A stretch of 64,000 nucleotides of DNA from Planctomycetota bacterium (lineage in GTDB: Bacteria; Planctomycetota; Phycisphaerae; UBA1845; PWPN01), in the NCBI GenBank assembly GCA_022711465.1, contig JAKLEZ010000004.1:1-64000 (forward strand). Reading direction: 5' to 3'. The translations under genes and the position numbers were made by a program. Positions 63,201 to 64,000 of this stretch are shown here, one piece after another; positions within the stretch are counted from its first letter, which is position 1, and the number at the start of each line of letters is the position of its first letter. The notes beneath the pieces were generated by a model. It saw nothing but the letters and a program-made list of their open reading frames with translations, was not told where the DNA came from and did not search any database.

Positions 63201-64000
63201 CGGCGTGGTGGGCACCAATCTGGTTGGCGGCCGGGGTGGGGTGATGAGTCGGGGGTGAGCGATGGCGGGTAGTGCGGCGAGGTGGGGTGCAGGGGCTTGT
63301 CCGAGTAGATTGGGTGAGACAGAGAAGCGACTTGAATCAGCACCGGTGAGACGCCGGTGCCGCACCTCCTGACAGAGGCTTTAGAGGCTTGGGGCTGGCG
63401 GCCAGCCTGGGGAGGCGAGGCAAGGGTGTTGGAGTTTGATGGGGTGAGGGGAGGGATTACGTGGTTGGGGTGTTGGCTCACGGGTGATGAGGCCGTTGGG
63501 GCGCAGGGGGCGGCGTGTGGGGGTGGATCGACCGGTTCCGGGCTGGCAGGGGTTTGGCCCGAGCTTTCGGATCGGGTTTTCTGGAGCGTTTCGAGGTACC
63601 TGAGGTCGTGGCGGAGCTGGCGATTGATCATACTCTCGTAACGGATGAGCTTATCGAGGTCGTCGTTGCTGGGGAGGGCCAGGGACTGGGCGTCGGGGGG
63701 TTTGGGCATGAATGGGCTCAGGCTGGCGGCGTACTGGTAGGCAGGGTGGTTAGCGTTATCGCGGCGGGCCATGATGCACGCGGTCTCATGGCGGTAGGCT
63801 CGCCTGAGTCGCCACCAGGAGATGGCGACGCGCTGGACGATGAGGCTCTCGATGGGATGGCGTGGGAGGTATTGCTGATTCAGCTCGGAGAGCAGAGTGG
63901 TGAATTCGTCGAGGCTCTCATCGGGTTGATTGGGGGGCATGAGGATGGCCTGAGCGAGCAGGCCGTGCTGACAGGCGTTCTGGCGGGAGCGGGCCTTGCC
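63182..64000 (-). CDS. NA-x-KHGL family protein (partial), unknown
   Basis: The gene runs off the window's end; at least 272 residues are visible. The N-terminal part reads '..RSRQNACQHGLLAQAILMP', then a helical core ('LVQRVAISWWRLRRAYRHE', 'DDLDKLIRYESMINRQLRH'). This matches a multi-copy family I remember from planctomycetes and related groups, with no known function. The last 120 residues are Pro/Ser-rich and low in complexity, containing a repeat-encoded 'CGTGVSPV' segment. The gene may be a young or insertion-altered copy. Confidence 0.7.
   Translation of the reverse strand, partial: GKARSRQNACQHGLLAQAILMPPNQPDESLDEFTTLLSELNQQYLPRHPIESLIVQRVAISWWRLRRAYRHETACIMARRDNANHPAYQYAASLSPFMPKPPDAQSLALPSNDDLDKLIRYESMINRQLRHDLRYLETLQKTRSESSGQTPASPEPVDPPPHAAPCAPTASSPVSQHPNHVIPPLTPSNSNTLASPPQAGRQPQASKASVRRCGTGVSPVLIQVASLSHPIYSDKPLHPTSPHYPPSLTPDSSPHPGRQPDWCPPRRPTTEG
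63340..63360. repeat. Palindromic interspersed repeat (GTGVSPV type)
   Basis: GCACCGG (63340-63346) and CCGGTGC (63354-63360) form a perfect 7-bp inverted repeat with a 7-nt loop. On the minus strand it encodes CGTGVSPV within the gene above, a phrase I recall from small dispersed repeats in planctomycetes and verrucomicrobia. A single copy is visible here. Confidence 0.5.

Overview
The window is GC-rich, gene-dense chromosomal DNA that looks like a member of the Planctomycetota, most likely Phycisphaerae-like. That placement is inference from gene content: two PEP-CTERM sorted surface proteins, a HYExAFE-family protein, a sulfatase and a GxGYxYP-domain protein, Tat-exported Gfo/Idh/MocA and sugar-isomerase-like proteins, a UbiA-type prenyltransferase, a split P-protein glycine cleavage system and a NA-x-KHGL family protein. 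GTG starts and 4-nt ATGA/GTGA/TTGA stop-start overlaps are frequent. No phage, complete insertion sequence, CRISPR array or recognisable defence system is visible.

Layout. 1-2.9 kb: a frameshifted RHS/YD-repeat remnant at the edge, a gene-free stretch, a PEP-CTERM protein, tRNA-Val(UAC) and a small probable pseudogene. 2.9-9.9 kb (minus): a conserved RNA/envelope operon, cdsA-phoH-pgpH-ybeY-CNNM/CBS protein-yceH. 10-23.7 kb: a GT4 glycosyltransferase, a Tat-exported oxidoreductase, a phosphodiesterase/PEGA lipoprotein pair, a secreted nucleoside hydrolase-like protein, a 1488-residue AsmA-like protein, a convergent MsbA-like exporter with an unusual PDZ-like insert, and a PEP-CTERM beta-propeller protein with a clear intrinsic terminator. 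23.9-30.7 kb: cca-rsmD, hisS, the HYExAFE protein, three small membrane proteins coupled to bioB, and an ArsR-like regulator behind a strongly AT-rich control region.

30.9-40.9 kb (plus): rnr with an overlapping amidohydrolase, then gcvT-gcvH-gcvPA-unknown-gcvPB-lipM-like-HEAT protein. This is a glycine cleavage operon that also carries a lipoyl-attachment gene and an unrecognised 127-residue protein between the two P-subunit genes. 41-47.6 kb: rseP with extra PDZ modules and dxr (minus), divergent promoters, then nudix, a second M50 site-2 protease, and thrC. 47.7-57.4 kb: a UbiA prenyltransferase, and a polysaccharide/sulfate-type secreted enzyme cluster (GH99-like protein, Tat epimerase-like protein, sulfatase, GxGYxYP protein) that encloses tilS and a dual-CDGSH protein. 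57.4-64 kb: a PBP4-type carboxypeptidase, a pseudo-receiver/GGDEF pair, fabI, a WalJ/YycJ-like hydrolase, and a partial NA-x-KHGL family gene whose 3' end carries repeats.

Nothing here is a proven new system. The best leads are the PDZ-like insert in the ABC exporter, the unknown protein inside the gcv operon, the small-membrane-protein/bioB cassette, and the linked pseudo-receiver/GGDEF genes.
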